The position numbers and the translations under genes are program-made. A model generated the notes under the pieces. That model saw only the letters and a list, made by a program, of their open reading frames with translations. It was not told the DNA's origin and did no database searches. 33,600 nt of DNA from Actinophytocola sp. (lineage in GTDB: Bacteria; Actinomycetota; Actinomycetes; Mycobacteriales; Pseudonocardiaceae), in the NCBI GenBank assembly GCA_009377395.1, contig WHUB01000047.1:1-33600 (forward strand), given 5' to 3'. Shown here one piece after another: positions 7,163 to 15,569 of this stretch (its first letter is position 1; every line of letters starts with the position of its first letter).

Positions 7163-7903
7163 GTGACGGCGGCTGGCCGGTCCCAGCGCAACGGGCTCAG
7201 CATCGGGGCGGTGCTGACCCAGCTGCGTTCGGAGTTCCCCGATGTCACGATCTCCAAGATCAGGTTCTTGGAGTCGGAGGGGCTTGTTCAGCCGGCCCGG
7301 ACGGCGTCGGGCTACCGGCAGTTCACCGCGGCCGACGTCGAGCGGCTCCGGTTCGTGTTGCTGGCACAACGGGATCACTACCTGCCGTTGAAGGTGATCA
7401 AGGATCAGCTCGACGCCGCCGACCAGGGGCTCGAACCGTCGATGCCGTCGCCTCGGCTGCCCCGCAAGCTGGTGTCGGTCGACGGCAACGGGTCGGGGCC
7501 GCCGACGGCGGCGGATTTCGCCGACGGCGCCGAGATGCGGCTGACCGAAGAGGGACTGCTCGCCGAGGCGGGCATCGACAAGGCCATGCTCGCCGAGCTC
7601 GAGCAGTACGGCCTGATCAGGCCGGGCGCGGCGGGGTTCTATGATCCCGATGCCGTGCTAGTGGCGAAGACGGTGCGCTCGATGACCGACTTCGGCATCG
7701 AACCGCGCCACCTGCGGGCGTTTCGCGCTTCGGCGGATCGCGAAGTGGGATTGTTGGAGCAAATCGTCACCCCGGTGTCCCGGCATCGCGATGCCGAGGC
7801 GCGCGGGCGTGCCGACGAGATGGTGCGGGAGCTGGCCGCGCTGTCGGTCACGCTGCACACGTTGCTGGTCAAGGCGGGTATCCGTTCTGTCACGGGACGT
7901 TGA
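7163..7903 (+). CDS. MerR-family regulator (Rv1828/FtsR type)
   Basis: This 246-residue protein has an N-terminal MerR winged helix: LSIGAVLTQLRSEFPDVTIS, KIRFLESEGLVQP, SGYRQFTAADVERL. It has a longer C-terminal domain than metal-sensing MerR proteins, with no obvious metal-binding cysteines. Length and position directly after garA match Rv1828, whose Corynebacterium orthologue FtsR activates ftsZ. Its ligand is unknown. The start is a GTG at 7163, 86 bases after garA. It may be cotranscribed with garA. Confidence 0.88.
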   Translation: MTAAGRSQRNGLSIGAVLTQLRSEFPDVTISKIRFLESEGLVQPARTASGYRQFTAADVERLRFVLLAQRDHYLPLKVIKDQLDAADQGLEPSMPSPRLPRKLVSVDGNGSGPPTAADFADGAEMRLTEEGLLAEAGIDKAMLAELEQYGLIRPGAAGFYDPDAVLVAKTVRSMTDFGIEPRHLRAFRASADREVGLLEQIVTPVSRHRDAEARGRADEMVRELAALSVTLHTLLVKAGIRSVTGR

Positions 7904-7913
7904 CGGTCCGGTT

Positions 7914-7937
7914 CTGGGGCACGCGGGGTTGCCCCAG
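7914..7937 (+). terminator. Hairpin after the first MerR gene
   Basis: CTGGGGCA (7914-7921) pairs perfectly with TGCCCCAG (7930-7937) around an eight-base loop, eleven bases after the stop codon. There is no T-run, so it may attenuate or terminate only weakly. Confidence 0.45.
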
Positions 7938-7941
7938 GGCC

Positions 7942-7970
7942 TTCAGGTCATAGGCGATGACGCCTACGCT
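7942..7970 (+). promoter_or_regulatory. Putative promoter of the DUF151 gene
   Basis: TTCAGG and TACGCT are separated by 17 bases, which gives a plausible sigma-A promoter. The predicted leader before the ATG at 8087 is about 110 bases. Confidence 0.35.
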
Positions 7971-8086
7971 GTGTAGAGGCCCAGCGCTGGGCACGCGGCC
8001 CGGATGACGGGTAGCGTCGACGGTGTCGATGCGGGAAGGTTGAGGACAGTGCTGAACCCGCGCACAAGAGAGGGAGGCGAGGCCCG

Positions 8087-8560
8087 ATGAACGAGATGCG
8101 CGTCGTTGGTGTGCGGGTCGAACTGCCCGCCAACACACCGATCTTGTTGCTGCGGGAAACCGACGGCGAGCGGTACCTCCCGATCTGGATCGGCTCCGTG
8201 GAGGCCACGGCCATCGCGCTCGAACAGCAGGGCGTGCGGCCCGCCCGGCCGCTGACCCACGATCTCCTCAAGGAGGTCATCGGGGCGCTCGGCCGAGAGC
8301 TGGAGCAGGTCGTGATCACCGACCTCAAGGAAGGCACGTTCTTCGCCGAGCTGATCTTCGACGGCGGCGTCAAGGTGTCGGCGCGGCCGAGCGACTCGGT
8401 GGCGCTCGCGCTGCGCGCCGGGGTGCCGATCCACGCCGAGGAGTCGGTGCTCGACGAGGCCGGGCTGATCATCCCGGACGAGCAGGAGGACGAGGTCGAG
8501 AAGTTCCGGGAGTTCCTGGACTCGGTCTCGCCGGAGGACTTCCGGGGCGCCGACACCTAG
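8087..8560 (+). CDS. Bifunctional nuclease family protein (DUF151)
   Basis: This 157-residue protein begins MNEMRVVGVRVELPANTPIL and contains the DUF151 core LPIWIGSVEATAIALEQQGV, RPLTHDLLKEVIGAL and ARPSDSVALALRAGVPI. Plant homologues were reported to have nuclease activity, but the bacterial role is not established. It is the counterpart of Rv1829 and keeps the same position between two MerR genes. GGGAGG lies nine bases before the ATG. Confidence 0.9.
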   Translation: MNEMRVVGVRVELPANTPILLLRETDGERYLPIWIGSVEATAIALEQQGVRPARPLTHDLLKEVIGALGRELEQVVITDLKEGTFFAELIFDGGVKVSARPSDSVALALRAGVPIHAEESVLDEAGLIIPDEQEDEVEKFREFLDSVSPEDFRGADT

Positions 8561-8633
8561 TTCGGGCTTCTCCTTACATCGGGTGATCCGGCGCTGACAA
8601 GGGCCACCTCAATTCACCCGCTGCGAGGTAAGT

Positions 8634-8650
8634 CTCAACTTCAGGTTGAG
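8634..8650. promoter_or_regulatory. Dyad operator candidate upstream of the second MerR gene
   Basis: CTCAAC-TTCAG-GTTGAG is a perfect 6-bp inverted repeat with a five-base centre. The flanks (AAGT and GTTT) extend the symmetry partly. Its size suits a MerR dimer. It lies 17 bp upstream of the -35 element, so it is not in the usual MerR spacer position. Confidence 0.55.
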
Positions 8651-8667
8651 GTTTGCCGCGAGTCGCG

Positions 8668-8696
8668 TTGACCGGCCCTGCGGACAGGCATACCGT
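8668..8696 (+). promoter_or_regulatory. Sigma-A-type promoter of the second MerR gene
   Basis: TTGACC (8668-8673) and TACCGT (8691-8696) are separated by 17 bases. This is the best-formed promoter in the window. The leader to the GTG at 8777 would be about 75 bases. Confidence 0.6.
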
Positions 8697-8776
8697 CAGT
8701 GTGAGCCGTCGAATCGCGTCCGTGTGATTCAGCTGTGATTCGGCAGTCGGCGGCGCGGTAGCTGTGGGAGGTATGC

Positions 8777-9340
8777 GTGGTCGAGGAAATGTCCATGCGG
8801 GTCACTGGCGAACAGGGCGAGCTGTTTCCCGACGCGTCGGTGCCGGACGAACTCGTCGGCTACCGAGGCGCGGCCGCCTGCCAGATCGCGGGCATCAGCT
8901 ACCGGCAGCTGGACTATTGGGCGCGCACCAAGCTGGTCGAGCCGAGCATCCGCACCGCGCACGGCTCCGGCTCGCAACGGCTGTACTCCTTCAAGGACCT
9001 CCTCGTCCTCAAGATCGTCAAGCGGCTGCTCGACGCCGGCGTGTCGCTGCAGAACATCCGCACCGCCGTGGCGCATCTGCGCAAGCGCGGCGTGCGTGAC
9101 CTGGCGTCGGTGACACTGTTCTCCGACGGCACCACGGTCTACGAGTGCACCTCGCCCGAGGAGATCGTCGATTTACTGCAGGGCGGGCAGGGCGTGTTCG
9201 GCATCGCCGTCAGCGGCGCCATGCAGGAGATCACCGGCTCCATCCACGAGTTCCCCGCCGAACGCGCCGACGGCGGCGAGGTCAGGCAGCAGGTGCCGGA
9301 CGAGCTCACCGAGCGCCGCAACGCCCGGCGCACCGGCTAA
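8777..9340 (+). CDS. MerR-family regulator (Rv1830/McdR-ResR type)
   Basis: This 187-residue protein has a MerR-like helix-turn-helix: YRGAAACQIAGISYRQLDYW, ARTKLVEPS and SQRLYSFKDLLVLKIVKRLL. A C-terminal region includes FSDGTTVYECTSPEEIVDLL. It corresponds to Rv1830, a mycobacterial regulator linked to cell division and growth recovery. That role is transferred from the family. The GTG at 8777 is supported by GGGAGG five bases upstream. An ATG at 8789 is the alternative. It is the last regulator before the glycine riboswitch and gcvP. Confidence 0.88.
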   Translation: MVEEMSMRVTGEQGELFPDASVPDELVGYRGAAACQIAGISYRQLDYWARTKLVEPSIRTAHGSGSQRLYSFKDLLVLKIVKRLLDAGVSLQNIRTAVAHLRKRGVRDLASVTLFSDGTTVYECTSPEEIVDLLQGGQGVFGIAVSGAMQEITGSIHEFPAERADGGEVRQQVPDELTERRNARRTG

Positions 9341-9413
9341 CACGTGCGTTTCACCTCACGGGTCCCGCCAGGTGTTGGGTTCACCCGGTAGACTCGGACG
9401 CGCAGATGCGGAA

Positions 9414-9614
9414 CCCGAGCGGGAGAGTCCGGTCATGGCCGACCGGCGCCGAAGGAGCAAATCCTCCCCGGAACCTCTCAGGCACCCAGGACCGCTCGGG
9501 GGAGCTGCCTCTGGAAAGTGGGTCCACGGCCACGGCTTGGGCCCCGCCGAAGGTGCAAGCTCGCGTGCGCGAGTGAAGCTCTCAGGCGCCCGGGTACTCG
9601 GGCACGGACAGAGG
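9414..9614 (+). promoter_or_regulatory. Tandem glycine riboswitch
   Basis: Two glycine aptamers lie head to tail. In aptamer 1 (9414-9500) P1 is CCCGAGCGG paired with CCGCTCGGG, and the core has GCCGAAGGAGCAA and GAACCTCTCAGGCA followed by GGAC. In aptamer 2 (9508-9614) P1 is CCTCTG paired with CAGAGG, with GCCGAAGGTGCAA, GAAGCTCTCAGGC and GGACAGAGG. These strings are the family's most conserved parts. A TAGACT -10-like element at 9389-9394 would start transcription about ten bases before aptamer 1. Known members turn on glycine-cleavage genes when glycine is high, and gcvP follows here. Confidence 0.95.
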
Positions 9615-9619
9615 GGGAG

Positions 9620-9644
9620 GGCCGCGGACGCGGTGTCCGTGGCC
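9620..9644 (+). promoter_or_regulatory. Hairpin in the riboswitch expression platform
   Basis: GGCCGCGGAC (9620-9629) pairs with GTCCGTGGCC (9635-9644) with one G-U pair and a five-base loop. It starts six bases after aptamer 2 and ends 15 bases before the gcvP ribosome-binding site. No T-run follows. It probably takes part in switching, either by termination or by masking the ribosome-binding site. Confidence 0.6.
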
Positions 9645-9670
9645 GGAACCCGATGACCGGAGGCACGTGT

Positions 9671-12574
9671 ATGACACATCGCCAGCCCACGAACCGCCCG
9701 CTCGCCGAGCTCGAGCACGGCATCCCGTTCACCCGGCGTCACATCGGCCCGGACGCCGAGCAGCTGCGCCGGATGCTCGACACCATCGGCGTCGACTCGC
9801 TCGACACCCTGGCCGACAAGACGGTGCCGGAGTCGATCCGGGATCGCGGCGAGGCCGGGGACGCGCTGCGGCTGCCCGCTCCCGCCACCGAGTCGCAGGC
9901 ACTCGCTGAGCTGCGCGAGCTGGCCGCCCTGAACCGCCCGATGACGCACCTGATCGGGCTCGGCTACCACGGCACCGTCACGCCGCCGGTGATCCGGCGC
10001 GCCGTGCTGGAGAACCCCGCCTGGTACACCGCGTACACGCCGTACCAGCCGGAGATCTCGCAGGGCAGGCTGGAGGTTCTGCTGAACTTCCAGACCATGA
10101 TCGCGGATCTGACCGGGCTGCCGGTGGCCAACGCGTCGATGCTGGACGAGTCCACCGCGGCCGCCGAGGCGATGACGCTGATCCGCCGCGCGGCCCGCAA
10201 GAACCGCTCGCCCCGCTTCCTCGTCGACGCCGACACGCTGCCGCAGACCATCGCCGTGATCGAGACCCGCGCCGAACCACTCGGCATCGAGGTCGTCGTC
10301 GCGGACTTGTCGGAGGGCCTCTCCGGGATCGAGGGTGACTTCTTCGGTGTGCTGCTGTCGTACCCGGGCGCGTCCGGTGTGCTGCGGGACCAGCAGGCGG
10401 TGATCGCCGAGGCCAAGGAGCGCGGGGCGTCGGTGGCCGTCGCCGCCGACCCGCTCGCGCTGACACTGGTGCGCCCGCCCGGCGAGATCGGCGCCGACGT
10501 CGTGGTCGGCTCGGCGCAGCGTTTCGGCGTGCCGATCGGCTTCGGCGGACCGCACGCCGGATACCTCGCGGTGCGCGAGGGCCTGGAGCGGCAACTGCCA
10601 GGCAGGCTGGTCGGGGTCAGCGTGGACGCCGAGGGCAAGCAGGCGTACCGGCTGGCGTTGCAGACGCGGGAACAGCACATCCGCCGGGAGAAGGCCACCT
10701 CCAACATCTGCACCGCGCAGGTGCTGCTCGCGGTGATCGCCGCGACCTACGCCGTCTACCACGGCGCGGAGGGGCTGCGTGCGATCGCGCAGCGGGCACA
10801 CCGGATGGCGGCGGTGCTCGCGGCCGGACTGCGCCAAGGCGGTGTCGCGGTCGAGCACGAGCGGTTCTTCGACACGGTGCGCGCGACGGTGCCCGGCAGG
10901 GCGGCCGCCGTGGTCGAGCAGGCGCGCGGGCTCGGCGTGAACCTGCTGCACCTCGACGACGACCGGATCGGCATCACGTGCGACGAGACCAGCACCCGCG
11001 AGCACATCTCGCTGGTGTGGAAGGCGTTCGGGCTTTCGGTGTCCGATGTGGACACCCTCGACGCGGAGACGGCGGACGCGATCCCGCAGTCGCTGGCCCG
11101 CACCAGCGAGTACCTGACCCACCCGGTGTTCCACACCCACCACTCGGAGACGTCGCTGCTGCGCTACCTGCGCACGCTGGCCGACAAGGACGTCGCGCTC
11201 GATCGCAGCATGATCCCGCTCGGGTCCTGCACGATGAAGCTCAACGCGGCGGCCGAGATGGAGCCCATCACCTGGCCCGCGTTCGCCGAGCTGCACCCGT
11301 TCGCGCCGGCCGAGGACGCCGCCGGGATGCTGCGCGTCATCGGCGACCTCGAGCGCTGGCTCGCCGCGATCACCGGCTACGACGCGGTGTCGTTGCAGCC
11401 CAACGCGGGCAGCCAGGGTGAGTTCGCGGGCCTGCTCGCGATCCGCGCCTACCACCGCGACCGGGGTGAGGCCGAGCGGGACGTCTGCCTGATCCCGTCG
11501 AGCGCGCACGGCACGAACGCGGCCAGCGCGGTGATGGCCGGGATGCGGGTGGTCGTCGTCAAGTGCGACGACCAGGGCAACATCGACCTGGCGCACCTGC
11601 GGCAGGTCGCCGGCGAGCACGCCGCCGACCTGGCCGCGATCATGATCACCTACCCGTCCACGCACGGCGTCTACGAGGACACCGTGCGGGAGGTGTGCGG
11701 CATCGTGCACGACGCGGGCGGGCAGGTCTACGTCGACGGCGCGAACCTCAACGCGCTCATCGGGCTGGCGCGCTACGGCAAGTTCGGCTCCGACGTCTCG
11801 CACCTGAACCTGCACAAGACGTTCTGCATCCCGCACGGCGGCGGTGGTCCCGGCGTCGGCCCGATCGGGGTGCGCGAGCACCTGGCGCCGTTCCTGCCGA
11901 ACCACCCGCTGCAGCCGACGGCGGGGCCGGAGACCGGGGTCGGCCCGATCAGCGCGGCGCCGTGGGGCAGCGCGTCGATCCTGCCGATCTCCTGGGCCTA
12001 CGTGCGGATGATGGGCGCCGACGGGCTGCGGGAGGCGACGCTGACCGCCGTCGCGGCGGCGAACTACGTCGCGCGCAGGCTGGACGAGTACTTCCCGGTG
12101 CTCTACGCGGGCGCGGACGGGCTGGTCGCGCACGAGTGCATCCTCGACCTGCGGCCGATGACCAAGGCGACCGGCGTGACGGTGGACGACGTCGCCAAGC
12201 GGCTCGCCGACTACGGCCTGCACGCGCCAACGATGTCGTTCCCGGTGGCGGGGACGCTGATGGTGGAGCCGACCGAGAGCGAGGACCTGGCCGAGCTGGA
12301 CCGCTTCTGCGACGCCATGATCGCGATCAAGCGGGAGAGCGACCGGGTCGCGTCCGGCGAGTGGACGCTGGAGGACAGCCCGCTGCGGCATGCTCCGCAC
12401 ACCGCGTCGTCGATCGCGGGGGAGTGGGACCGGCCGTACAGCCGCGAGGTCGGCGTGTTCCCCGCGGGTGACCCGGGCGCGAAGGTGTGGCCGCCGGTGG
12501 GCCGGATCGACCAGGCGGGCGGCGACCGGAACCTGGTCTGCTCCTGCCCGCCGCCGGAGGCGTTCCAGTCCTGA
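9671..12574 (+). CDS. gcvP: Glycine dehydrogenase (decarboxylating), P-protein
   Basis: This 967-residue single-chain P-protein has both halves of the family. The N-terminal half starts [20 protein letters not shown] and contains [14 protein letters not shown]. The C-terminal half carries the PLP lysine at about residue 716 in [16 protein letters not shown]. It decarboxylates glycine and passes the aminomethyl group to lipoyl-GcvH. The ATG at 9671 follows GGAGG and the tandem riboswitch, and an in-frame extension into the riboswitch is not credible. gcvT and gcvH are not in the window. The stop is six bases from a large palindrome. Confidence 0.97.
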   Translation: MTHRQPTNRPLAELEHGIPFTRRHIGPDAEQLRRMLDTIGVDSLDTLADKTVPESIRDRGEAGDALRLPAPATESQALAELRELAALNRPMTHLIGLGYHGTVTPPVIRRAVLENPAWYTAYTPYQPEISQGRLEVLLNFQTMIADLTGLPVANASMLDESTAAAEAMTLIRRAARKNRSPRFLVDADTLPQTIAVIETRAEPLGIEVVVADLSEGLSGIEGDFFGVLLSYPGASGVLRDQQAVIAEAKERGASVAVAADPLALTLVRPPGEIGADVVVGSAQRFGVPIGFGGPHAGYLAVREGLERQLPGRLVGVSVDAEGKQAYRLALQTREQHIRREKATSNICTAQVLLAVIAATYAVYHGAEGLRAIAQRAHRMAAVLAAGLRQGGVAVEHERFFDTVRATVPGRAAAVVEQARGLGVNLLHLDDDRIGITCDETSTREHISLVWKAFGLSVSDVDTLDAETADAIPQSLARTSEYLTHPVFHTHHSETSLLRYLRTLADKDVALDRSMIPLGSCTMKLNAAAEMEPITWPAFAELHPFAPAEDAAGMLRVIGDLERWLAAITGYDAVSLQPNAGSQGEFAGLLAIRAYHRDRGEAERDVCLIPSSAHGTNAASAVMAGMRVVVVKCDDQGNIDLAHLRQVAGEHAADLAAIMITYPSTHGVYEDTVREVCGIVHDAGGQVYVDGANLNALIGLARYGKFGSDVSHLNLHKTFCIPHGGGGPGVGPIGVREHLAPFLPNHPLQPTAGPETGVGPISAAPWGSASILPISWAYVRMMGADGLREATLTAVAAANYVARRLDEYFPVLYAGADGLVAHECILDLRPMTKATGVTVDDVAKRLADYGLHAPTMSFPVAGTLMVEPTESEDLAELDRFCDAMIAIKRESDRVASGEWTLEDSPLRHAPHTASSIAGEWDRPYSREVGVFPAGDPGAKVWPPVGRIDQAGGDRNLVCSCPPPEAFQS

Positions 12575-12579
12575 GGCAC

Positions 12580-12623
12580 GCCATGGGGGCATGGTATCAA
12601 ATCTGATACCATGCCCCCATGGC
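12580..12623. repeat. Perfect 20-bp-arm palindrome overlapping the antitoxin start
   Basis: Arms 12580-12599 and 12604-12623 are perfectly complementary around the loop AATC. The right arm contains TACCAT (12607-12612), which lies six bases before the antitoxin ATG at 12619 and fits a leaderless -10. The element may be a terminator for gcvP, the toxin-antitoxin operator, and the promoter all at once. The structure is seen directly and the roles are inferred. Confidence 0.75.
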
Positions 12624-12822
12624 TATGACGTTGCGTCTCACCGAGGACGAGACCGACGCGCTGCGTCGGCGCGCCGAACTGGAGAATCGGTCGATGCAGG
12701 AGGTCGCGCGGGCCGCCGTGCGGGACTACATCGAGCGCACCAGCAAGCGCGACCTCGTCGACCGGGTTCTCGACTCTGAGCTGCCCCGGTACGCCGAGGC
12801 GCTCGATCGTCTCGGTCAGTGA
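12619..12822 (+). CDS. Ribbon-helix-helix antitoxin paired with Doc
   Basis: This 67-residue protein begins MAMTLRLTEDETDALRRRAE, with SMQEVARAAVRDYIER, a ribbon-helix-helix DNA-binding domain. The C-terminal tail (KRDLVDRVLDSELPRYAEAL) would block the toxin. The ATG at 12619 lies inside the right arm of the palindrome and has no ribosome-binding site. A second ATG is at 12625. Its stop overlaps the toxin GTG (GTGA). Classical Doc partners are Phd proteins, but RHH-Doc pairs also occur. Confidence 0.83.
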   Translation: MAMTLRLTEDETDALRRRAELENRSMQEVARAAVRDYIERTSKRDLVDRVLDSELPRYAEALDRLGQ

Positions 12823-13190
12823 TCCATCTCGAATACGGCGACCTGCTGCACGTCGCCGACCGGACACTGGCCGGCGACGTGGCCATCCGGGACGCCGGCA
12901 TGTTGCAGGCGGCACTCGCCCGGCCGAAGGCCACGGTCTTCGGCAAGGACGCCTACCCGTCGATCACCGAGAAGGCGGCCGCGCTGCTTCATTCGCTGGC
13001 CCGCAACCATGGGCTCATCGACGGCAACAAGCGACTCGCCCTCGCGGCGACCTTCACGTTTCTCGGCGTCAACGGCCTGCGGCTGACGCTGACCAACGAT
13101 GCGGCCTACGACCTCGTGATGGAGGTCGCGGCGGGCGAGGTCGAGGACATCGGCGTGATCGCGGCGGGGCTGACCACCACCGCGTGGTGA
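12819..13190 (+). CDS. doc: Doc-type Fic-domain toxin
   Basis: This 123-residue Doc/Fic protein has the motif HGLIDGNKRLALAATFTFL. It keeps the catalytic His, the Asp, and the GNKR anion hole, with Leu in the position usually held by Phe. Doc toxins phosphorylate elongation factor Tu and stop translation. Activity here is inferred from motif and length, which is close to the P1 Doc length of 126. The GTG start overlaps the antitoxin stop. The gene ends one base before the convergent MFS gene. Confidence 0.88.
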   Translation: MIHLEYGDLLHVADRTLAGDVAIRDAGMLQAALARPKATVFGKDAYPSITEKAAALLHSLARNHGLIDGNKRLALAATFTFLGVNGLRLTLTNDAAYDLVMEVAAGEVEDIGVIAAGLTTTAW

Positions 13191-13191
13191 G

Positions 13192-14448
13192 TCATCGCGA
13201 ACGCAGGAACGGCACCACGCTGACGCCCGCCGCGCCGAGCAGGACGGCGGCGAGCACGAACGGCCCCGCGATGCCGATCAGGCTTGACAGCCCGCCGGCG
13301 AGCGCGGGCGCGGTCGTCTGCGCCACCCGATTGCCGGTGATGCGCAGCGCGAGCGCGGTGGCGCGCAGCCGCTGCGGCGCCTGCTCGACCACCCAGGTCA
13401 TGGTCAGCGGCTGGCCGAGACCGAGCGTCAGGCCGAGCAGCACCATCAGGCAGCCGAGCGCGATCGGGTCCGGACTGACGACGATGGCCAGCATCGTGGC
13501 CATCGCCACCGCCGCGCTGACCATGATCACCACCAGCCGCCCCGCCAGCCGCACCAGTGCGTCGAGGAACAGCCGGGTCACGAACGACACTCCGGCCCTG
13601 ATGGCGAGCATCGCGCCGACGACGGTCGGTGAGAGCCCGGCGTGCTCACCGAAGACCGGCAGATAGGCGATCAACAGGTCGATGCCGGAGATGAAGGCGA
13701 AGCTGACGCACACCGCGACGGCGAGCTGCCGGTTGCGCAGCAGCGCCAGCGCCGACCCGCGCCCGGCGTCACCCCGCCCGCCGCCGGTCCCGGGCACGCT
13801 CGGAGCGAACGCCGCGCTGCCGCGCAGCACGACGACCACCAGCCCGTAACAGAGCAGCGCGCCGGTCGCGACACCGCAGCTGGTGAGGAACGCCGTCGTC
13901 GTCCCGTCCAGCATCGGTCCGGCCGCCGCGCCCATGGCCCAGCCGCCGAGCAGCGGGCCGAGCATCTGCCCGAGCGAGGCCGCCGCGGTGAACCAGCCGA
14001 AGTTGCGGTCGTACTCGCCCGGTCCCGACAGCGCGACCACGACGGCCTGCCCGGCGATCATCAGTGCGAGCAGGCCGAACCCGTAGGCCGCGTTGACCAG
14101 CCCGACGCCGAGCAGCGAGTCCACGTTCGCCAGTCCGAGCGGGCCCGCCACCAGCACCACACCGCCGGAGATCAGCAGCACGGGCATCCGGCCCCGGTCG
14201 GACCAGCGGCCCATCGGGATCGCGAGGAAGATCGGCAGCAGCGCGCTCGCCGCCGTGATGACGCCGACGTCGATCTCGTCGCCACCCAGCGCCAGCACCC
14301 GGTAGGACACGACGGGCTTGCTGAGGAACATCGTCGTGTGCACGAACGTGGTGCCGACCGTGAGCAGTGCGAGCGCACGGCGCCGGGTCCGCCGTTGCGG
14401 CTGCGTCGCTGGTGCTCGGGTGGTCACCCCGGGATCATCCCTCGTCAT
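13192..14448 (-). CDS. MFS transporter
   Basis: This 418-residue membrane protein has about twelve hydrophobic segments. A loop motif after the second segment reads MGRWSDRGRMPVLL, typical of major facilitator drug and metabolite exporters, and a cytoplasmic Gly-rich loop (GTGGGRGDAGRGS) lies in the middle. The substrate is unknown. An Arg-rich N-tail precedes the first segment. The ATG at 14448 has no ribosome-binding site, but TATCGT ends six bases upstream, so the mRNA is probably leaderless. Confidence 0.87.
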   Translation of the reverse strand: MTRDDPGVTTRAPATQPQRRTRRRALALLTVGTTFVHTTMFLSKPVVSYRVLALGGDEIDVGVITAASALLPIFLAIPMGRWSDRGRMPVLLISGGVVLVAGPLGLANVDSLLGVGLVNAAYGFGLLALMIAGQAVVVALSGPGEYDRNFGWFTAAASLGQMLGPLLGGWAMGAAAGPMLDGTTTAFLTSCGVATGALLCYGLVVVVLRGSAAFAPSVPGTGGGRGDAGRGSALALLRNRQLAVAVCVSFAFISGIDLLIAYLPVFGEHAGLSPTVVGAMLAIRAGVSFVTRLFLDALVRLAGRLVVIMVSAAVAMATMLAIVVSPDPIALGCLMVLLGLTLGLGQPLTMTWVVEQAPQRLRATALALRITGNRVAQTTAPALAGGLSSLIGIAGPFVLAAVLLGAAGVSVVPFLRSR

Positions 14449-14454
14449 CGGAGG

Positions 14455-14460
14455 ACGATA
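14455..14460 (-). promoter_or_regulatory. -10 element of the leaderless MFS promoter
   Basis: On the minus strand TATCGT is followed by six bases and the ATG at 14448. The spacing fits a leaderless start. No clear -35 is seen. Confidence 0.45.
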
Positions 14461-14512
14461 GCCGCGCGGCGGTGCCGCCGGTGCGGTGGCTCACCTCGCC
14501 GCTGACAGGGGA

Positions 14513-15448
14513 CTACTTGGCGACCTCGGCGAGTGCGTAGTCGCGGAACTCCTGCGCCGCCCCCTGGTGCACCTCGTCGACGCCGGGGCCGCCGATGACG
14601 ACGTACGGGTAGAAGGTGCCGCCGGCGTCCTCGAGCGGTATCGAGGTGCTCGACACCCGTTCCGGGTTGGTCGCGGCGAGCTTCTCGGCCCAGCCGGCGT
14701 CCGGGGTGATCCACACGGCGGGCACGTTGCCGCCGGTGGCGCTCTGCAGCGCGGGCAGGATCTCCTCAGGCGACGCCGGTGCGATCTTGACGGTGATGCA
14801 GTACGAGGACACCGACCGGGGCTTCGAGTTCCAGCGATCGGCCGCGGCCTGGATCTGGGCCTCGATCTCGGGGGTCGTCGCGATGAGCAGGCTTCTGGTG
14901 CCCTCGGTGCAGCTGTTGGCCTCCGCCTGGGCCTTGGCGTTGAGCGCCTTGTTCGCCCAGACGACACCGAACGTGCCGAGTGCGAGCAGCAGCACCGCCG
15001 CCGCGATCGCGAGGGGTCCCTTGGCGAGACCGCGCCGGGCCCTGCCGACGGTGCGATGGTAGCCGGTATCGGTCAGCGCTTTGGGGTCCGAAGGACGGGC
15101 CAGTGGGTCGGAGCCGGTGCCGGAGTCATCGTCATGGCGCCACGCGGGTCCGTTGAGCGCGGCGACGATCGGCGGCTCCTCCTCGGGCTCCGCGTCCTCG
15201 ACCGCGGGATTCGGCCGGGTCTGCTCGACGTCGTTGTGACGCGGGCCTGGGCGCGGCGGGGGTGGCGCTGCTGGTCGTGGGGGACGGGCGGATGGCGGGG
15301 GGATGGGACCGCGCGTCGGCGGGAGGGAGGCACGTGGGGGAGCGTTGTTCGAGAGGTGACGGGGGCGGGTCGGTGACGTCGTCTCGGACGGCTGAGGCTC
15401 CGGGGGACGTCGGCTGGGGGGCGGGTCAGGCCTGCTGTGTCGCCCCAT
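14513..15448 (-). CDS. Membrane-anchored protein with a short substrate-binding-like domain
   Basis: This 311-residue protein has three parts. Residues 1-140 are Pro/Arg-rich and cytoplasmic (MGRHSRPDPPPSRRPPEPQP). A single membrane helix spans about 145-165. An exterior domain of about 145 residues includes GTRSLLIATTPEIEAQIQAA and VPAVWITPDAGWAEKL. The exterior part resembles the first portion of actinobacterial substrate-binding plus VWA-domain proteins, but no VWA domain follows and the binding domain looks incomplete. The ATG at 15448 is preferred over upstream starts because AAAGGA lies ten bases before it and MGRHS is typical for the family. Function is unknown. Confidence 0.7.
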   Translation of the reverse strand: MGRHSRPDPPPSRRPPEPQPSETTSPTRPRHLSNNAPPRASLPPTRGPIPPPSARPPRPAAPPPPRPGPRHNDVEQTRPNPAVEDAEPEEEPPIVAALNGPAWRHDDDSGTGSDPLARPSDPKALTDTGYHRTVGRARRGLAKGPLAIAAAVLLLALGTFGVVWANKALNAKAQAEANSCTEGTRSLLIATTPEIEAQIQAAADRWNSKPRSVSSYCITVKIAPASPEEILPALQSATGGNVPAVWITPDAGWAEKLAATNPERVSSTSIPLEDAGGTFYPYVVIGGPGVDEVHQGAAQEFRDYALAEVAK

Positions 15449-15519
15449 GGTGCCGAGATCCTTTCGAGACCCAATCGATGCCGTCGCTTTGTCGGCCATG
15501 AACCATATCACCCCAACAG

Positions 15520-15544
15520 GTCACATGGGGCGACAAAATGTGAC
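15520..15544. promoter_or_regulatory. Inverted repeat upstream of the short binding-protein gene
   Basis: GTCACAT (15520-15526) and ATGTGAC (15538-15544) are perfect inverted copies separated by eleven bases. They lie between the stop of one minus-strand gene and the start of the next. They could be an operator or a weak hairpin. No T-run follows. Confidence 0.35.
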
Positions 15545-15569
15545 GACCCTGGGTGACAGAGGCGGGATA

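Noticed and set aside
9518..9670. An upstream start for gcvP inside the riboswitch
   Set aside because: This stretch is the second aptamer and expression platform. The ATG at 9671 has its own ribosome-binding site and gives the family N-terminus.
9356..12592. A 1078-codon open frame on the minus strand across gcvP
   Set aside because: It is antisense to a full-length GcvP with family motifs. Its translation is rich in Arg, His and Gly without any domain, as expected from high-GC codon bias.
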